Source of the DNA: Novosphingobium mangrovisedimenti
Lineage (GTDB): Bacteria > Pseudomonadota > Alphaproteobacteria > Sphingomonadales > Sphingomonadaceae
Length of the DNA stretch: 64,000 nt
Assembly: GCF_025153475.1 (NCBI RefSeq)
Contig: NZ_JANZXA010000005.1
Span: 124,001 to 188,000, forward strand
Direction of reading: 5' to 3'
Part shown: positions 1 through 10,180 of the stretch, in pieces
Layout of the letters: every line of letters starts with the position of its first letter
Position numbering within the stretch: position 1 is the stretch's first letter
Program-made: the position numbers and the translations under genes
Notes under the pieces: generated by a model
What the model was told of the DNA's origin: nothing
Databases searched by the model: none
The model's input: the letters and a program-made list of their open reading frames with translations, nothing else

Positions 1-259
1 GGACCAGGTTCAGCGTTTCGTTGATGGTCTGGCCCGCAGTCTGATGCGAGATCAGTTCCTTGGTGATTGCAACCTTGGCCTTCGGCGTTTCAGGAACATC
101 GATGCCGCCGATCGCGGTTTCGCGGACGCCGGAAACAACGATCGCATCGCCTTCGAATTCGGCCGAGCCGGTCGACTGCGCGAATGCCGGAACGGCAAGG
201 AATACGGTACCAACGGCAAGCGTGCTGGTTGCCGTCTTGAGAACGGATTGGAAATTCAT
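1..259 (-). CDS. TonB-dependent receptor, N-terminal part (runs off the window)
   Basis: Reading the minus strand from an ATG at 259 gives an 86-residue open frame that leaves the window at base 1. It starts with a signal peptide (hydrophobic stretch, then AFAQS cleavage region near residue 28). It continues with a TonB-box-like segment (DAIVVSG) and the start of a plug domain (ISHQTAGQTINETLNL). This is the N-terminal architecture of outer-membrane TonB-dependent receptors, which import siderophores, sugars or other ligands with energy from TonB-ExbB-ExbD. A GGGGGC stretch lies about 5 bases before the ATG. The substrate cannot be told from this fragment. Confidence 0.8.
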   Translation of the reverse strand, partial: MNFQSVLKTATSTLAVGTVFLAVPAFAQSTGSAEFEGDAIVVSGVRETAIGGIDVPETPKAKVAITKELISHQTAGQTINETLNLV

Positions 260-647
260 TTTAGCCCCCTGAGCTCTTTCGGACTGGGTGGACACAATCT
301 GCGACGATTTGACTTGTTGCCCTCCGCCGCATTGTTGCTGCGGCTGCTAAGAGCAGGGCGATATGACAACTTTCTGACGTTTGGGACTCATTTGCATTCG
401 CATGCGCGAAATTTTGTGACAATTCAGTCATATTTCCCAGGGGAACGAAATTTTATCCTTTTAATACAATACATTAAAATCGACGTTCGATTTTGCACTG
501 CGGCAAAAATGTCACGGCGAGCGATTTCCACCACCCGCGACAAATCCTAACAGACTATGTCACTGATAACCCTGCTGATACCACCGAACCATGTGATGTT
601 ACGTCATCGCTTGATGCGGTCACGCGCCCCGTGCGAAAGATTTCGGC
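260..647. other. intergenic region between divergent genes
   Basis: A 388-base spacer separates the divergent receptor and cation-efflux genes. It is clearly more AT-rich than its surroundings (around 360-500) and must hold both promoters. I see no convincing ORF, structured RNA or clear operator in it. Confidence 0.6.
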
Positions 648-1589
648 ATGAGCGCCGGACACCACCATCATCACGGTCATGACCACGGCCACCACCATCC
701 CGCCCCTCCGGCGGGTGGAAACGTGGGCCGGGCCTTCGCACTTGCGGTAGCCTTCAATCTGGTCTTCGTCGTCACGGAAGTGGCCGCGGGATTCCTGAGC
801 GGCTCGATGGCGCTGCTGGCGGATGCCGGGCACAACCTGTCGGACGTGCTCTCGCTGCTGCTGGCATGGGGGGCCAGCGTGCTGTCGGCCCGCCCGCCTT
901 CGGAACGCTTCACCTACGGCCTCAAGAGTTCCTCGATCCTCGCCGCCATCGCCAATGCCGCGCTGCTGTGGGTCGCGGTGGGCGCGATCCTGGTCGAGAC
1001 GATTCGCCGCTTCGCCGACCCCGCGCCGGTGACGGGCACGACGATGATGGTCGTTGCCGGCATCGGCATCGCGGTCAACGCCTTGTCCGCGCTCCTCTTC
1101 GCCAAGGGCTCGAAATCTGACCTGAACCTGCGCGCAGCCTTTATCCATCTCCTTGCCGATGCCGTGGTCTCGGTCGGCGTGGTCATCGCCGGGCTCGTGA
1201 TCCTCGTCACCGGCTTCGAACTGATCGACCCGATCACCTCACTGGTCATCACCGCCGTCATTGCCTGGTCGAGCTGGGGCCTGCTGCGCGATTCGCTGCG
1301 CATGGGCATGCTGGGCGTGCCCGAAGGCATCGATGTCACCGAGGTGCGCGCGCACCTTGAGGGATTGCCCGGCGTCGCGCGGGTCCACGACCTGCACATC
1401 TGGCCGATGAGCACCACCGACACGGCCCTGACCGCCCACCTCGTGATGCCGGCTGGGATGCCGGGAGACGCCTTCCTGCGCGATCTGGCCCATGAACTCG
1501 ACCACGACTTCGGCATCGGCCATCCGACCATCCAGATCGAGGCCGACGGCGACTGCGCCTGCCCGCTGGAGCAGGCGGGCGCGATCTGA
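648..1589 (+). CDS. cation diffusion facilitator (Zn2+/Cd2+/Co2+ efflux, CzcD/ZitB type)
   Basis: This 313-residue inner-membrane antiporter exports divalent metal in exchange for protons. The first 20 residues are very histidine-rich, typical of a metal-sensing or loading segment. Six membrane segments follow. The transport-site motifs are HNLSD (H62, D66) in the second helix and HLLAD (H168, D172) in the fifth; the HD-HD pattern is the zinc-preferring type. The C-terminal cytoplasmic domain (about 210-300) contains VHDLHIWPMS, the usual CDF dimer domain, and the protein ends in a small Cys-containing tail (DCACP). It stands alone, divergent from the receptor gene and convergent with the VOC gene 10 bases downstream. 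Confidence 0.92.
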   Translation: MSAGHHHHHGHDHGHHHPAPPAGGNVGRAFALAVAFNLVFVVTEVAAGFLSGSMALLADAGHNLSDVLSLLLAWGASVLSARPPSERFTYGLKSSSILAAIANAALLWVAVGAILVETIRRFADPAPVTGTTMMVVAGIGIAVNALSALLFAKGSKSDLNLRAAFIHLLADAVVSVGVVIAGLVILVTGFELIDPITSLVITAVIAWSSWGLLRDSLRMGMLGVPEGIDVTEVRAHLEGLPGVARVHDLHIWPMSTTDTALTAHLVMPAGMPGDAFLRDLAHELDHDFGIGHPTIQIEADGDCACPLEQAGAI

Positions 1590-1599
1590 GCCCGGGCGA

Positions 1600-2460
1600 T
1601 CAGCCCGGCAGGAATTCGTGCCGGGCGCCCAGGAAATCCTCAGGGTCGATCGCGAAGCCCGATGAGACGCACCCGTCCTGCGTCAGCCGCAGCTTGAGCT
1701 TGCCTGCGAAGTGCACTTTCGCGCGCTCTTCCTCGGCGACCTTCCAGACCAGCGCATAGATGCCGTTCTGGTCCCTGGCGAGGAAGGCTCCGAGCGGGCC
1801 GGAACCAGTGTCTTCCGGCTGAAGGAAGGCGACCCGCGTATGGCCCACGCGCAGCAGAACGCGGCGGGCGGGCTGCGGCAGATCGGTTCGTGCGTCCTCC
1901 AGAATCTCGCCGTCGACGATTTCGGTGAAGAAATGGAGCGCCCCCGCCATGTCGGCAGTCACGCAGGCGATGTGGTCCAGGCCGGTGACCGCGCAGGCAT
2001 GCCCCGCGCCCACCGCCGGGTTCCAGTTGCCGCGATCGTAGGGATCGTTCGGCATCGGCAGTTCGCACACTTCCAGCAGCACGCCGCCCGTCGATTCGGG
2101 CTTCACGAAGAAGAACACGCCATAGTCGCTCGCCACCGTGCAGCCCGCCTCGCGGAACGCCGCGCTGGCGGCATTGCCGTCGGGCACCTTGATCTCGAAG
2201 GAGTGGAACGCCTGGCCGATCTTCGCCGTCATGCGCGCGAAAGGCTTGGTCAGGTCTTCAGAGTGGCGCGGCCCCATAGGTTCCACCATGTGGTCTGTCA
2301 CATAGAGCAGCGCCGCGTCGCGGTCCTCGGCAGGGAAATAGTTCTCCGCAAAGACGAGTCCCCCGAGCGCATCCTGATAGAGCAGGCGGCATTTGTAGAT
2401 ATCGGTGGTGGCGTGGATGGTGTGAATCACGCGCGAGACCGGAATGCGGCTGTCAGTCAT
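1600..2460 (-). CDS. VOC (glyoxalase/dioxygenase superfamily) protein with two domains
   Basis: A 286-residue protein with tandem vicinal-oxygen-chelate folds: residues about 8-130 ([12 protein letters not shown] start) and about 155-270 ([19 protein letters not shown] start). The family covers glyoxalases, extradiol dioxygenases and bleomycin-binding proteins. The substrate is not evident, although a two-domain layout is typical of extradiol-like enzymes. I chose the ATG at 2460 because a strong GGGGAGA ribosome-binding site precedes it; the open frame extends 40 residues further upstream with low-complexity sequence that overlaps the clpX terminator region. It is convergent with the CDF gene. 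Confidence 0.75.
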   Translation of the reverse strand: MTDSRIPVSRVIHTIHATTDIYKCRLLYQDALGGLVFAENYFPAEDRDAALLYVTDHMVEPMGPRHSEDLTKPFARMTAKIGQAFHSFEIKVPDGNAASAAFREAGCTVASDYGVFFFVKPESTGGVLLEVCELPMPNDPYDRGNWNPAVGAGHACAVTGLDHIACVTADMAGALHFFTEIVDGEILEDARTDLPQPARRVLLRVGHTRVAFLQPEDTGSGPLGAFLARDQNGIYALVWKVAEEERAKVHFAGKLKLRLTQDGCVSSGFAIDPEDFLGARHEFLPG

Positions 2461-2567
2461 CTGGCTCTCCCCTTTCGCGCCAGACTGAATGCCCCCCACC
2501 CTGCCCGCAAGCGCGGACCCGAGCCCGGGAGCAGGCATCGCCGCAGCGTCTCCGCCTCCAACAGCGG

Positions 2568-2599
2568 AAAGGCCGCCCACCTTGCGGTAGGCGGCCTTT
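2568..2599 (-). terminator. hairpin downstream of clpX
   Basis: AAAGGCCGCC (2568-2577) pairs perfectly with GGCGGCCTTT (2590-2599) around a 12-base loop. It lies 35 bases after the clpX stop and before the VOC start. The trailing U-run on the minus strand is short, so termination strength is uncertain. Confidence 0.6.
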
Positions 2600-2633
2600 C
2601 GCCATGTCTTGAAGATCGGGGCAGCTCAGCCCG

Positions 2634-3896
<1,263 letters not shown>

Positions 3897-4016
3897 TTTC
3901 CGTCTTTGGCCCCCCGCTGAGGCGACTCACACAGTGTACTCTGGCGGAGGGCGGTTTATCAATCCTAAGCCGAAATGCTTGCCTCCGGCTAAAGATAGGG
4001 TTTCGTTCCCCGAACG

Positions 4017-4685
4017 TCAGCCCTCCGCCGGCTTGTCGCCATCGGGCCGCGTCTCGAAGACCTTGTCGACAAGACCAAAAGCCAGAGCTTCCTCGGCTTC
4101 GAGGAAAGTGTCGCGGTCCATGGCCTTCTCGATCTCGTCGAGCGACTTGCCGGTGTACTTCACGTACATATCGTTCAGGCGCTTGCGCATCCGCAGGATT
4201 TCGCGCGCCTGAATCTCGATGTCGGAAGCCATGCCCTGGGCACCGCCCGAGGGCTGGTGGACCATGATGCGGGCGTTGGGAAGCGCGATGCGCATGCCCG
4301 GCTCGCCGGCGGCCAGCAGGAAGCTGCCCATCGAGGCTGCCTGGCCGATGCACACGGTCGACACGCGCGGCTTGATGTACTGCATGGTGTCATGGATCGC
4401 CATGCCCGCCGTGACGACGCCGCCCGGCGAGTTGATGTACATCGAGATGTCCTTCGAGGGATTTTCCGATTCGAGGAACAGGAGCTGGGCGACGATCAGC
4501 GACGCCATGTGATCTTCCACCTGACCGGTCACGAACACGATGCGTTCGCGAAGGAGGCGCGAGTAGATGTCGAAGCTGCGCTCGCCGCGGCTGGTCTGCT
4601 CGACAACCATCGGCACCAGCGCGCCGGTCACGGGATCGGTAGTGAACTTTCCTTGGGCGCCCGAAGCGCCAAACAGGTCGAGCAT
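4017..4685 (-). CDS. clpP: ATP-dependent Clp protease proteolytic subunit ClpP
   Basis: A 222-residue serine protease that forms the tetradecameric ClpP chamber. The catalytic triad is visible as Ser118 (GQAASMGS), His143 (IMVHQPSGG) and Asp192 (MDRDTF). A short N-terminal extension of about 20 residues precedes the conserved fold and may be processed, as in other ClpPs. A GAGGA ribosome-binding site precedes the ATG. It lies immediately upstream of clpX in the same direction. The third member of the usual tig-clpP-clpX cluster lies more than 3 kb upstream, beyond two opposite-strand genes. Confidence 0.97.
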   Translation of the reverse strand: MLDLFGASGAQGKFTTDPVTGALVPMVVEQTSRGERSFDIYSRLLRERIVFVTGQVEDHMASLIVAQLLFLESENPSKDISMYINSPGGVVTAGMAIHDTMQYIKPRVSTVCIGQAASMGSFLLAAGEPGMRIALPNARIMVHQPSGGAQGMASDIEIQAREILRMRKRLNDMYVKYTGKSLDEIEKAMDRDTFLEAEEALAFGLVDKVFETRPDGDKPAEG

Positions 4686-4712
4686 GGGAGTCCTCTTCTA
4701 GTTTGCAGGGCC

Positions 4713-4742
4713 TATGTCGCGTGCCAATCCACGATGTTCAAG
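4713..4742 (-). promoter_or_regulatory. candidate clpP promoter (possibly heat-shock type)
   Basis: On the minus strand CTTGAA (4742-4737) is followed after 17 bases by CGACAT (4719-4714), about 30 bases before the clpP ATG. CTTGAA resembles the -35 element of alphaproteobacterial RpoH promoters, and clpP is a classic heat-shock gene. The -10 match is only partial. Confidence 0.35.
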
Positions 4743-4903
4743 AGCATTAACCCTTCAATCGTTGTCGCGTTTCGGACAATCGGTGCCCCAAACGGGGAAA
4801 ATCGCCCACCCTGCCCCTGCCCTGGGGCTCTCGCCTGTTGCAGTTTTGTGCACTGCAGCGCAGGTTTCGTCCGGTCGCCAATACGAACGGGAATCGGGTA
4901 GAT

Positions 4904-6370
4904 ATGAACAGATCACAGGGGAAATGGCTCGCGGTCGGAGCGGCGATCGCCATCGCCTTGCCGGGAGCGGCAGCCGCGCAGGAGAGTCCGCAGACCTATC
5001 TCGAACGGATCGAGGCGATCGACGATGCCGGCCCCCGTCTCGACGCAGTGATTGCCATCGCGCCCGAGATCGCCAGCGAAGCGCCGGCAAGCGCGCCGCT
5101 GGCGGGCCGCGCGGTCCTGGTCAAGGACAACATCGAAACGCGCGACATGGCCACCACCGCCGGGAGCCTCGCGCTCAAGGACAACATGACCGGGCGCGAT
5201 GCCCCGCTGGTCGCGCGGTTGCGCAAGGCCGGTGCGGTGATCCTTGGCAAGACCAACCTTTCCGAATGGGCCAACTTCCGCGGCGACCGCTCATCGAGCG
5301 GCTGGAGCGGCGTGGGCGGCCAGACCCGCAATCCCCACGCCATCGACCGCAGCCCATGCGGCTCTTCGGCGGGCAGCGGCGCGGCAGTCGCGGCCGGGCT
5401 CGCCTGGGCAGCGGTGGGGACCGAGACGAACGGCTCGATCACCTGCCCCGCATCGGTCAACGGCGTGGTCGGTTTCAAGCCGACGGTCGGCCTCGTCAGC
5501 CGCACCTACGTCGTGCCGATCAGCGCCACCCAGGACACGGCAGGGCCGATGACGGCGAACGTGCACGACGCGGCCCTGCTGCTGACCGCCATGGCCGGCA
5601 GCGATCCCGCGGATGCGGCCACTGCCGAGGCGGACCGACACGCCGTCGATTTCACCAAGGGTCTTGCCGAAGCCACCCTCAAAGGCGTGCGCATCGGCGT
5701 CCTGCGCAAGCAGGCCGGAAAGCTGCCCGGCGTCCTTGCGCTGTTCGACCGGGCCGTCGCCGACATGAAGCGGGCGGGCGCCGAAATCGTGGAGATCGAC
5801 TACGAACCCGACGAAACCATGTGGCGTGATGAAAACACCCTGCTGCTCTACGAGTTCCGCGAGGGCATCGACGCCTACCTCGCCGACCTGCCCGGCGTGC
5901 CCCCTGCCCGCGACCTTGCCGGCCTGATCGCTTTCGACAACGCTCACGCGGACGAGGAATTGCGCTGGTACGGCCAGGAAACTTTCGAGGAAGCGTTCGC
6001 GGCAACCGACACCGAGGCCTACCGCAAGGCTCTGGAGAATGCGCAGCGTCTTGCCGGACCAGAAGGGATAGACCGGCTCATGACGGCAAACCGCGTCGAT
6101 GTGCTCGTCGCGCCGACCACCGGCCCGGCCTGGCCCATAGACCTCGTCAACGGCGATCACTTCATGCGCGTCGGCGCGGGATCGCTGGCGGCCATTTCCG
6201 GCTATCCGCATCTCAGCGTGCCGATGGGACAAGTGGAACGGCTGCCGGTGGGCCTGTCGTTCATGGCGGGCAAGTGGCAGGACGCAAAAGTCCTGCGGAT
6301 CGGCGCCGCCTACGAACGCGCCCGCACCGCGCCGCTTTCGCCGCCGTCCTTCCAGGACTGGCACCAGTAG
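4904..6370 (+). CDS. exported amidase (amidase signature family)
   Basis: A 488-residue amidase-signature hydrolase with a Sec signal peptide (about residues 1-25, ending AAAAQ), so it acts in the periplasm. The Ser-cisSer-Lys triad is present: Lys74 (VLVKDNI), cis-Ser154/155 (PCGSSAGSGAA) and nucleophile Ser178 (TETNGSITCP). The family hydrolyses amides, peptide amides or aryl amides; the substrate is not evident. I chose the ATG at 4904, at the signal peptide, over an upstream in-frame start at 4838 that adds a charged non-signal stretch. It is divergent from clpP and sits inside the tig-clpP-clpX neighbourhood on the opposite strand. Confidence 0.88.
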   Translation: MNRSQGKWLAVGAAIAIALPGAAAAQESPQTYLERIEAIDDAGPRLDAVIAIAPEIASEAPASAPLAGRAVLVKDNIETRDMATTAGSLALKDNMTGRDAPLVARLRKAGAVILGKTNLSEWANFRGDRSSSGWSGVGGQTRNPHAIDRSPCGSSAGSGAAVAAGLAWAAVGTETNGSITCPASVNGVVGFKPTVGLVSRTYVVPISATQDTAGPMTANVHDAALLLTAMAGSDPADAATAEADRHAVDFTKGLAEATLKGVRIGVLRKQAGKLPGVLALFDRAVADMKRAGAEIVEIDYEPDETMWRDENTLLLYEFREGIDAYLADLPGVPPARDLAGLIAFDNAHADEELRWYGQETFEEAFAATDTEAYRKALENAQRLAGPEGIDRLMTANRVDVLVAPTTGPAWPIDLVNGDHFMRVGAGSLAAISGYPHLSVPMGQVERLPVGLSFMAGKWQDAKVLRIGAAYERARTAPLSPPSFQDWHQ

Positions 6371-6379
6371 AGCCAGCTG

Positions 6380-6435
6380 CCGCGCAGAAAGCGCTCCGAT
6401 ACGTCAGGAAGCGTGCCCGAGCGCTTTCTGCGCGG
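6380..6435 (+). terminator. long perfect inverted repeat after the amidase gene
   Basis: A 17-bp perfect stem, 6380-6396 paired with 6419-6435, encloses a 22-base loop 9 bases after the amidase stop. It is followed by TTTCA only, so it is either a weak intrinsic terminator or an mRNA-stabilising hairpin. It also lies just upstream of the glycosyltransferase start. Confidence 0.55.
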
Positions 6436-6476
6436 TTTCACGAAATATTTGCGCATGGGTAGTATTGCGGCGCCCA

Positions 6477-7985
6477 ATGTTCGATCACGACGAAAGCGCG
6501 CACAACGCCCCCTGCATGGCAGCTGTCACGATTGCGCTGGCGGCATTGGTCATCGCCATCACATGGACCGCCTTCGAGCGAGGACCATGGTACGATGAAT
6601 TCTATACGCAATACGTGACCCGGCCCGGCCCGGGCTGGTTCGAGGCGCTCACGACGAGCTGGCTGGCCGACAACCATCCGCCGTTCTTCTACATGCTGAT
6701 GCGCGCCACCGCCTGGATGGGCGCGATCGAGCCCCATCGGCTGGTCAACCTGGCGGTCGCCGCCGTGGCCGTGCTGGGAGGCTGGCTCGTCGTCCGCGGC
6801 GAGGCGCGGCTCCGCGCGCCCGCCGCCATCATGGTGCTGCTGCTGACCGCCAACCACTGGACCATGCATTCCGGCACCGAGCTTCGCTCGTACTTCACCT
6901 CGCTATGTGCGGGCGCGCTGCTGTCCCTCACGCTGGCGAGCATCTGGCTCTCTCCCTCGAAAGGCGAGTGGAGCAGGCAAGCCGTCTATGCCCTGACCGT
7001 GCTCGTGGCGTTCAACACCCACATCATCACCACGCTGTTCAGCGGCGCGTTCATCGTGCCGTTTCTGACCGTGGCGCTGCTTCGCCGGGACCGGGAGCGG
7101 CTGCGCGCTCTGTTCCCGGCGCCGATCGCGGCGGGCGTGGTCTTCCTGTCGGTCACGGCGCTCCAGTTTTCGCACTGGGAACAGAACACGCAGGTCTTCT
7201 GGATTGCCGGAGGCTTCAATTCGGCCCGCTATTCCATGGAATATGCCGTGCAGCGCACTCTCGAGGCCAACCCGCTGATCCTGCTCGGCAGCGTGGCCGG
7301 TACCGTGCTGCTGTGCCGCGACGTTCTGCGTACCCGGAAGGTCCCCGAGTTGCTGGAGCTATGCCTGCTGGCCGGCGTGGGCCTTTGCCTCGCCTTTGCC
7401 CTGCTCATGGGCATCCACCTGATCCGGCCGGTCATCATAGAGAAGTACCTCACCGCCGCCGTGGGCACCGTCGCCTTCGTGATGGCCGCCGCCTGTACGC
7501 GCCTGCTGAGCGCGCTGCCACGCCGGGTCGAAGTGCCCCTGCTGTTCCTCGCGCTCGCCGTCAGCCTTCTTGCGCTCGCCGACAATGCCCGCAAGGTTGC
7601 CGCTCTCAACAGCTGGATGGGGACCGGCAGGCTGATCGCCCGCACCGTGGCGAGCTGCCCGCAGACAACCGTGCACACCGATGACTTCTGGAACGCGGAC
7701 GTCATGGCCATGTCACCGGCGGACAACCGGTACGTGGCGCCCTGGGCCTACAAGCGCATCGCAACGCGCCTTGGCTTCCACATCGCGCCGGCATCGTCCC
7801 GCGCGCTGTCCGCGACGTGCCCCAACCTCTTCTGGGCCGAACACGACACCACCAGGCGCTTCGACGAAACCAGCGTTCTGGAGCACATCCGGCAAAGCGG
7901 CTTCGCCATCCGGTCGATCACGCTCTACCGCGTGGGCGACGGCTGGGTCGCCAGCGACCGCCCCCTCCTCCCGACGGAAGACTGA
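6477..7985 (+). CDS. membrane glycosyltransferase, GT39/ArnT-like
   Basis: A polytopic inner-membrane protein of 502 residues with about ten hydrophobic segments. The first periplasmic loop has WYDEFYT (Asp40, Glu41) and DNHPPFFY, the acidic and HPP-type motifs of GT-C glycosyltransferases that use polyprenyl-phosphate sugars (ArnT, protein mannosyltransferases). The C-terminal roughly 110 residues form a soluble domain. The ATG at 6477 is preferred; an in-frame TTG at 6465 would add four residues. The acceptor is unknown, possibly lipid A, a polysaccharide or a protein. It has its own terminator and no glycan-synthesis neighbours. Confidence 0.75.
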   Translation: MFDHDESAHNAPCMAAVTIALAALVIAITWTAFERGPWYDEFYTQYVTRPGPGWFEALTTSWLADNHPPFFYMLMRATAWMGAIEPHRLVNLAVAAVAVLGGWLVVRGEARLRAPAAIMVLLLTANHWTMHSGTELRSYFTSLCAGALLSLTLASIWLSPSKGEWSRQAVYALTVLVAFNTHIITTLFSGAFIVPFLTVALLRRDRERLRALFPAPIAAGVVFLSVTALQFSHWEQNTQVFWIAGGFNSARYSMEYAVQRTLEANPLILLGSVAGTVLLCRDVLRTRKVPELLELCLLAGVGLCLAFALLMGIHLIRPVIIEKYLTAAVGTVAFVMAAACTRLLSALPRRVEVPLLFLALAVSLLALADNARKVAALNSWMGTGRLIARTVASCPQTTVHTDDFWNADVMAMSPADNRYVAPWAYKRIATRLGFHIAPASSRALSATCPNLFWAEHDTTRRFDETSVLEHIRQSGFAIRSITLYRVGDGWVASDRPLLPTED

Positions 7986-8006
7986 CCGTCCCACCCGCCG
8001 GAATCA

Positions 8007-8041
8007 GAAAGGCCCGACGCGAGCAACGCGCCGGGCCTTTC
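8007..8041. terminator. bidirectional terminator between convergent genes
   Basis: GAAAGGCCCG (8007-8016) pairs with CGGGCCTTTC (8032-8041), with an inner CGCG/CGCG stem and an AGCAA loop. It lies between the stops of the glycosyltransferase and tig and can serve both. Confidence 0.75.
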
Positions 8042-8064
8042 GGGTCTCGTATGACCTGAAGAGA

Positions 8065-9705
8065 TCAGTCTTCGGTCTTGGCAGCCGCCGGTTTCTTGGC
8101 GGGAGCCTTCTTCGCAGGCGCCTTCTTGGCAGCCGGCTTGGCCTCGGCCTCGCCCTCGTCAGCGGCCTTCTTGGCCGGAGCCTTCTTCGCGGGCGCCTTC
8201 TTGGCGGCCGGCTTGGCCTCGGTCTCACCCTCGTCAGCTGCCTTCTTGGCGGGAGCCTTCTTCGCAGGCGCCTTCTTGGCGGCCGGCTTGGCCTCGGCCT
8301 CACCCTCGTCAGCCTCGGCCTTCTTGGCGGGAGCCTTCTTCGCAGGCGCCTTCTTGGCAGCCGGCTTGGCCGCTTCGCTTTCGGTGTCGGCTTCGATCGC
8401 GGCCTGCAGTTCCTCGGCGGTCACTTCACGCTCGGTGACTTCGGCCTTCTCGATCAGGAAGTCGACGACCTTGTCCTCATAGAGCGGCGCGCGCAGCTGG
8501 GCGGCCATCATCGGATCGTTGGCGACGTATTCCATGAAGCGCTGACGATCTTCCGGGCGGTACTGCTGCGCCGCCTGCGAAACCAGCATCGACATTTCCT
8601 GCTGTGTGACTTCCACGCCGTTGGCCTGACCGATTTCCGACAGGAGCAGGCCCAGACGCACGCGACGCTCGGCGATCTTGCGGTAATCGTCCTTCTCCGC
8701 CTCGATTTCCTTCAGCGCGGCCTCGGGATCTTCCTCGTGGCTGGCTTCGTGGGTGAGCTGCTGCCAGATCTGCGAGAACTCGGCCTCGACCATCGTCGGC
8801 GGCACGTCGAAATCATGGCCGGCGGCCAGCTGGTCGAGCAGCGAGCGCTTCATCGCCGTGCGGGTGAGGCCGGCGGTTTCCTGCTCGAGCTGCCCCTTGA
8901 GCAGGCCACGCAGCTGTTCGAGGCTCTCGAGACCCAGTTCCTTGGCGAAATCGTCGTCGATCTTGCTCTCGGCGGGTGCCTTGATCTCGTGGGCGACGAT
9001 GTCGAAGGTGGTTTCCTTGCCGGCGAGATGCGCGGCCTGGTATTCCTCGGGGAAAGTCACGGTGATGACGCGCTCTTCGCCCGCCTTCAGGCCAACGAGC
9101 TGTTCCTCGAAACCGGGGATCAGGTTGCCCGAGCCGATCACAATCGGCTGCTTCTCGGCCTTGCCACCCTCGAACTCGACGCCGTCGAGCTTGCCGGTGA
9201 AATCACAGATGACCTGATCGCCATCCTCGGCCGCGCCGTCCTTGGTCTCGAAACGCTGCTGCTGCGAGGCGATGCGCTCGACGGCTTCATCGACCTTGTC
9301 CTCGGCAACCGGAACGGTCAGCTTTTCCAGCTTGAGACCTTCCAGCGAAGGCGCTTCGATCTGCGGGAGCACTTCGAGGCTGACGGTCAGCTCGGCGTCC
9401 TTGCCCTGCTCGTAGCCTTCGCCCAGCGACACGTCGGGGTTCATGGCCGGACGCAGCGCGTTGTCGGAAACCAGCTTGTCCATCGCCTCGCGGATCGAGG
9501 TGTTGAGCGCGTCCTGATGGATCGCCTCACCGTGCATCTTCTTCACGAGGTTCGCGGGCACCTTGCCGGGGCGGAAGCCGGGCATACGGACCTGCGGGGC
9601 AATCTTCTTGATTTCGCCTTCGACGCGCTCTGAGATGGTCTTGGCGGGAATGGTCACCGTGTAGGCGCGCTTCAGGCCCTCGTTGGTGGTTTCGACGATC
9701 TGCAT
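8065..9705 (-). CDS. tig: trigger factor with a repetitive Lys/Ala-rich tail
   Basis: A ribosome-associated chaperone and peptidyl-prolyl isomerase. The N-terminal ribosome-binding domain has the signature GFRPGKVP at 43-50. The FKBP-type PPIase domain is at about 160-245 and the helical chaperone arms extend to about 430. Usual family length is about 430-450; this protein has 546 residues because of a tail (445-546) made of four copies of [16 protein letters not shown] separated by acidic ADEGEAEA linkers. The tail resembles histone H1 or other nucleic-acid-binding tails. A tRNA-Leu gene lies 75 bases upstream on the same strand. Confidence 0.95.
   Translation of the reverse strand: MQIVETTNEGLKRAYTVTIPAKTISERVEGEIKKIAPQVRMPGFRPGKVPANLVKKMHGEAIHQDALNTSIREAMDKLVSDNALRPAMNPDVSLGEGYEQGKDAELTVSLEVLPQIEAPSLEGLKLEKLTVPVAEDKVDEAVERIASQQQRFETKDGAAEDGDQVICDFTGKLDGVEFEGGKAEKQPIVIGSGNLIPGFEEQLVGLKAGEERVITVTFPEEYQAAHLAGKETTFDIVAHEIKAPAESKIDDDFAKELGLESLEQLRGLLKGQLEQETAGLTRTAMKRSLLDQLAAGHDFDVPPTMVEAEFSQIWQQLTHEASHEEDPEAALKEIEAEKDDYRKIAERRVRLGLLLSEIGQANGVEVTQQEMSMLVSQAAQQYRPEDRQRFMEYVANDPMMAAQLRAPLYEDKVVDFLIEKAEVTEREVTAEELQAAIEADTESEAAKPAAKKAPAKKAPAKKAEADEGEAEAKPAAKKAPAKKAPAKKAADEGETEAKPAAKKAPAKKAPAKKAADEGEAEAKPAAKKAPAKKAPAKKPAAAKTED
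8083..8372 (-). repeat. four in-frame tandem repeats of about 72-75 bp in tig
   Basis: The 3' end of tig contains four near-identical units of 24-25 codons, each encoding [16 protein letters not shown] plus an acidic spacer (three between the four units). The DNA is conserved as well as the protein (AAGAAGGCnCC on the coding strand), so unit number may vary by slippage or recombination. Confidence 0.9.
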
Positions 9706-9780
9706 TTCGATGCCTTCCTATGCGATTCTCGGGGCCTTTCCGGCCGATTTTCTTGGCTCACCCTCTCTCAGGCAGCGGTC

Positions 9781-9865
9781 TGGTGCGGGCGAAGGGACTC
9801 GAACCCCCACATCTTTCGATACCAGAACCTAAATCTGGCGCGTCTACCAGTTCCGCCACGCCCGC
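9781..9865 (-). tRNA. tRNA-Leu (anticodon TAG)
   Basis: The minus strand folds into a class II tRNA: acceptor stem GCGGGCG/CGCCCGC, anticodon stem CCAGA/TCTGG around loop TTTAGGT, a long variable arm, a GGTTCGAGTCC T-arm and an encoded CCA end (9783-9781). It reads CUA leucine codons. It lies just upstream of tig. Confidence 0.95.
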
Positions 9866-10015
9866 TTGGATGAAGCCTGAAACTCAAGGGACGGGCCCTT
9901 ATAAGGTCGCGCGGAAAAGGGCAAGCGCCGCGACGGCCGGGACAGCCCCTTGCCCCCTTGCGGGACGCCGCAATTGCGCCCACGTAGGAAAAAACGCTCT
10001 TAAACAGAGGTAATC

Positions 10016-10177
10016 ATGGCGACCCAGCCCGACGACAATCCCGGTGGCGTGCCTGCCGAAGTTCCCGTTCAGCCCAGCGAACCGGGCGAACCCGCCTCGC
10101 CGCCCGAGACAGAACCCGACGCGCCCGACTTCGACCAGCCCGACACCGGCCCGGCGGAAATGCCGCCGCTGGACTGA
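10016..10177 (+). CDS. small proline-rich acidic protein of unknown function
   Basis: A 53-residue ORF starting with ATG at 10016, seven bases after a GAGG ribosome-binding site. It is dominated by Pro, Glu and Asp (EPGEPASPPETEPDAPDF) with almost no basic or hydrophobic residues, so it is probably disordered. It ends three bases before the convergent sppA stop. The well-placed ribosome-binding site and ORF ends that fit the gap suggest a real gene, but no function can be assigned. Confidence 0.55.
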   Translation: MATQPDDNPGGVPAEVPVQPSEPGEPASPPETEPDAPDFDQPDTGPAEMPPLD

Positions 10178-10180
10178 TCG

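Noticed and set aside
2461..2580. Longer start for the VOC protein (40 extra residues)
   Set aside because: The extension covers the clpX hairpin and lacks conservation, while a strong ribosome-binding site sits at the chosen ATG.
8083..8372. Possible CRISPR or minisatellite reading of the tig repeats
   Set aside because: The units are in-frame coding repeats with no unique spacers, inside a conserved gene.
7681..9633. Plus-strand ORF of 650 codons opposite tig
   Set aside because: It mirrors the tig frame, including Leu/Arg-rich repeats that are the complement of the Lys/Ala tail.
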